Shown here: positions 62,297-64,000 of the stretch, one piece after another
Layout of the letters: each line of letters begins with the position of its first letter
How positions within the stretch are numbered: the stretch's first letter is position 1
Assembly (NCBI RefSeq): GCF_040207875.1
Contig: NZ_CP157942.1
Coordinates: 248,001 to 312,000 of the forward strand
Origin: Wolbachia endosymbiont of Armadillidium arcangelii
GTDB taxonomy: Bacteria > Pseudomonadota > Alphaproteobacteria > Rickettsiales > Anaplasmataceae
Length of the DNA stretch: 64,000 bases
Direction of reading: 5' to 3'
Notes under the pieces: model-generated
Seen by the model: only the letters and a program-made list of their open reading frames with translations
Told to the model about the DNA's origin: nothing
The model's database searches: none
Made by a program: the position numbers and the translations under genes

Positions 62297-62469
62297 ATGG
62301 TTAATCTTTTAGAACTTTAGAAAGATTTACAACAAAAAATAAAAAAGTTGGAAGCGGAGCTAAAAAGTTAGAGGAAAAAAATAAGGCTTTAGAGATAAAG
62401 AATGCTGAGTTAAAGGAAATAAAAAAGAGACAAGCCAAGAAGCAAAAGAAACATAAGTGGTCAAATTGA
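62297..62469 (+). pseudogene. coiled-coil gene scrap, possibly IS66-type
   Basis: An ATG at 62297 with GTGAGG just before it is followed by a stop after seven codons, and again after 17 more. Shifting frame gives a Lys/Glu-rich heptad stretch (QQKIKKLEAELK, then LEEKNKALEIKNAELKEIKK) ending in TGA at 62467. The repetitive Leu spacing is that of a coiled coil. IS66-type transposases begin with a similar segment, but I cannot show homology. Decayed. Confidence 0.4.
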
Positions 62470-62491
62470 GCGTAAAGGGGAGTGTAAAATA

Positions 62492-63655
62492 AACCATAGG
62501 CGTCAAGTTAAGGAAATAAAGGTATGAAAGAGATAGAATAATAAGTTCTCCCAGGTATACTTTTAGTGAGAGAACCAATGAATAAAATAACTTGCATCTC
62601 AAAAAAGCTCAAAGAATTTTTTAATGAAAAAGCAGACAAAATCTCAATTACAACAAGGTTTATAATTGGATTTCAGATTTACTGAAGAAGCAGTGGAATT
62701 TATGAAAAGAATGAATCTGTGGTTCTCTTTAAAAATATCTTGCAAGTTGATTGCAAAATTTTACAGCAATTAGGAAGCGTTAAATTATTGGATAGCAGTT
62801 ACATTAGCATACCCGGTAGCATGGAAGATATGTACAAAGGATAGCTATAGAGATTGTGAGAGTAATACTAAATCAAGAATAAAGCTACAGTTAGTCTTTG
62901 ATTACCTGAATCAAGCGCTAGATAAATTAAATTTAATGGAGGTCAGATCGAGGTTATAGGGATTATCTTGAACAGCCAATGATTTTTTGATTTTGGCTAC
63001 TTTGTGCCTAGTTCTTTTAAACAGATTGACGAAGCAGGTGCATATTTTGTAAGTCGTTGATACCAATATATATGATAAATCAAAAAATAGAGCTATTGGA
63101 GTATTTGGAAGGTCAATTATCTTCAGAAAAAGATTAGGAAAGGAAGTAAAAATTAGAGTAAGAATTATATGTCAAAAACTAACTGAGTATGGCCAGAAGA
63201 AGGAAAGCTAATAGATTAGCGAGATCACAAGGATATACATCCTCTACAAAAATTGTTAAACTGGTCAATACTAATTTCCAGAAAATAAAATTAGTGCTGA
63301 GCAACAGAGTAAGGTGGCAAATTATTTAAATTGTATAAAAGCCATATCAGACTTGATAAGCTACCGTGCAGAGTATTATGTGAACTATATGCTAAATTGT
63401 GCGCAATTCTTATATTTCACGGCATAGTTGGTTGCACAGAAATGAAAAAGAATACAGTTTAACAAAGGCATTCATTGAGCTAAAAAGGCGGGTTAGAGAG
63501 TTATTTTTAGCACTAAAGAATAAAGTTAATAGTTTGAAAACTTTTCTTAAAAAGCTTACTGTAATCTGGTCAAAGTTTTCTTTGAAAGACAGATATAGGA
63601 AGACCAGGGTATCTACTTTAAGCTCTCTACATTCCTTAACTTGACGCGTATGGTT
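62492..63655 (+). mobile_element. IS4-family insertion sequence, decayed, with terminal inverted repeats
   Basis: The two ends carry 24-bp inverted repeats with 23 of 24 matching: left 62492-62515 and right 63632-63655, with the inner GCGTCAAGTTAAGGAA perfect. The right repeat contains the transposase stop codon. The element is only 1.16 kb, short for the group, which fits internal deletions. I found no flanking target duplication. Confidence 0.85.
62578..63644 (+). pseudogene. IS4-family transposase, multiple frameshifts and deletions
   Basis: It begins MNKITCISKKLKEFFNEKAD, but the frame stops after 35 codons. In shifted frames it then reads FTEEAVEFMKRM, DSSYISIPGSMEDMYKG, a KSRIKLQLVFDYLNQALDKL block, FLIFDFGYFVPSSFKQIDEAGAYFVS-like segments (split as GYFVPSSF and QIDEAGAYFVSR), RRRKANRLARSQGYT and finally an intact tail, AFIELKRRVRELFLAL to STLSSLHSLT. 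The order and the DSSYISLPG, F-L-x-GYF, Y-x-(2)-R-x-x-x-E (here ELKRRVREL region) marks are those of IS4-type DDE transposases. Non-functional. Confidence 0.82.
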
Positions 63656-63661
63656 GGCTAG

Positions 63662-64000
63662 ACTTTGCCTAGGTTGACCAACTGTATTCTAAGCGCTTTT
63701 CTTGGCGCACACATAAAAACCCTGCTCAATGATAAGGGCAACTATTTACTGCACTCGTTTGTATTGTTCATCTATGGAGGCGTGCTTGGAGTTCTAACTA
63801 TTGAAGGAAACGTCACCATTCCTGCGCATTATCACGGTTCTGTAGTTGGTATTACTATAGCTTTCATGAATTTTATCTACTGGCTGTTACCAAAATTGGG
63901 CTGTAAAGAAATAAAAAGCTCCATAGCAAGATTACACATTTATGCATACAGTTTGGGACATTTTCTCCATATTACTGGCCTTGTTTGGCTTGGTGGATAT
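63662..64000 (+). pseudogene. heme-copper oxidase subunit I homologue, N-terminally truncated, 3' end outside window
   Basis: An open frame running off the window. After a few junction residues it reads a membrane helix (HSFVLFIYGGVLGVLTIEG), then NVTIPAHYHGSVVGITIAFMNFIYWLLPKLG, with the His-x-His of the copper-B site in the helix loop, and ARLHIYAYSLGHFLHITGLVWLGGY, the heme-ligand helix. These are the helix VII to X marks of the heme-copper oxidase family, closer to the B/C-type (ba3/cbb3-like) than to CtaD. At least 250 N-terminal residues are missing. The break lies next to the IS4 right end, so the gene was probably cut by the element or an associated deletion. Confidence 0.65.

Overview
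The window is about 64 kb of an AT-rich, gene-dense alphaproteobacterial chromosome that I assign to Wolbachia (Anaplasmataceae, Rickettsiales). The support is the combination of a CtrA-type regulator, the tRNA-Tyr/tRNA-Gly/tuf/rpsJ arrangement, a reduced set of operons, FtsZ with PBP2 but no visible murein operon, several decayed insertion sequences of families common in Wolbachia, and orthologues I recognise from sequenced strains. I do not assign a supergroup. No rRNA gene, CRISPR array or intact prophage is present.

Layout. 1-4.2 kb (+): the end of ctaB, a tiny CoxF-like membrane protein, rnhA and a giant AsmA/YhdP-like protein. 4.4-9.4 kb (-): a DedA/YqaA-like membrane protein, cysS, an ExoD-like protein, an unusual HELGH-bearing putative metalloprotease, tatA and an FbpC-like ABC ATPase. 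9.5-12 kb is an accessory island: tRNA-Arg, a nearly complete but frameshifted IS110-family element with a long structured upstream noncoding end, a second decayed IS110 copy and a further gene scrap. 12-19.3 kb: malic enzyme, bolA-grxD, an orphan RND adaptor, argB/engB, prfA, then a leucine-rich-repeat remnant, an IS5-type scrap and a small membrane protein. 19.5-35.7 kb: carA, two tRNAs, tuf and the long S10-spc-alpha ribosomal superoperon through rplQ and yraN. 35.7-41.5 kb: atpH-atpA, greA, ribB, an M48 protease, and on the other strand a VirB2-like pilin and fabG. 41.5-43.7 kb is a decayed zone (palindromic repeat, another IS110-type remnant) followed by a BON lipoprotein and tRNA-Leu. 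43.8-49.5 kb: the proteostasis run tig-clpP-clpX-lon. 49.6-57.7 kb: PBP2 and a polysaccharide deacetylase, a ComM-like ATPase, a promoter-driven small membrane protein, ftsZ, an EVE protein, ybeY and sdhB. 57.7-62.2 kb: a kinase-less PAS protein, a GNAT enzyme, pgpA, gpsA and, divergently, ctrA. 62.3-64 kb is again decayed: a coiled-coil scrap, an IS4-type element with clear terminal repeats, and a truncated heme-copper oxidase subunit I running off the end.

How it works together. Most of the window is core machinery for translation, protein quality control, division and energy. Points of biological interest are the residual envelope system (PBP2, deacetylase, FtsZ, TatA, AsmA-like protein), host-interaction candidates (HELGH protein, VirB2-like pilin, LRR remnant, small membrane proteins), a possible CtrA autoregulatory region, and the IS110 element whose noncoding end may encode a guide (bridge-type) RNA. 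I found nothing I can defend as a wholly new multi-gene system. The best candidates for a second look are the HELGH protein, the IS110 noncoding end and an ArgB homologue with altered nucleotide-binding loops.
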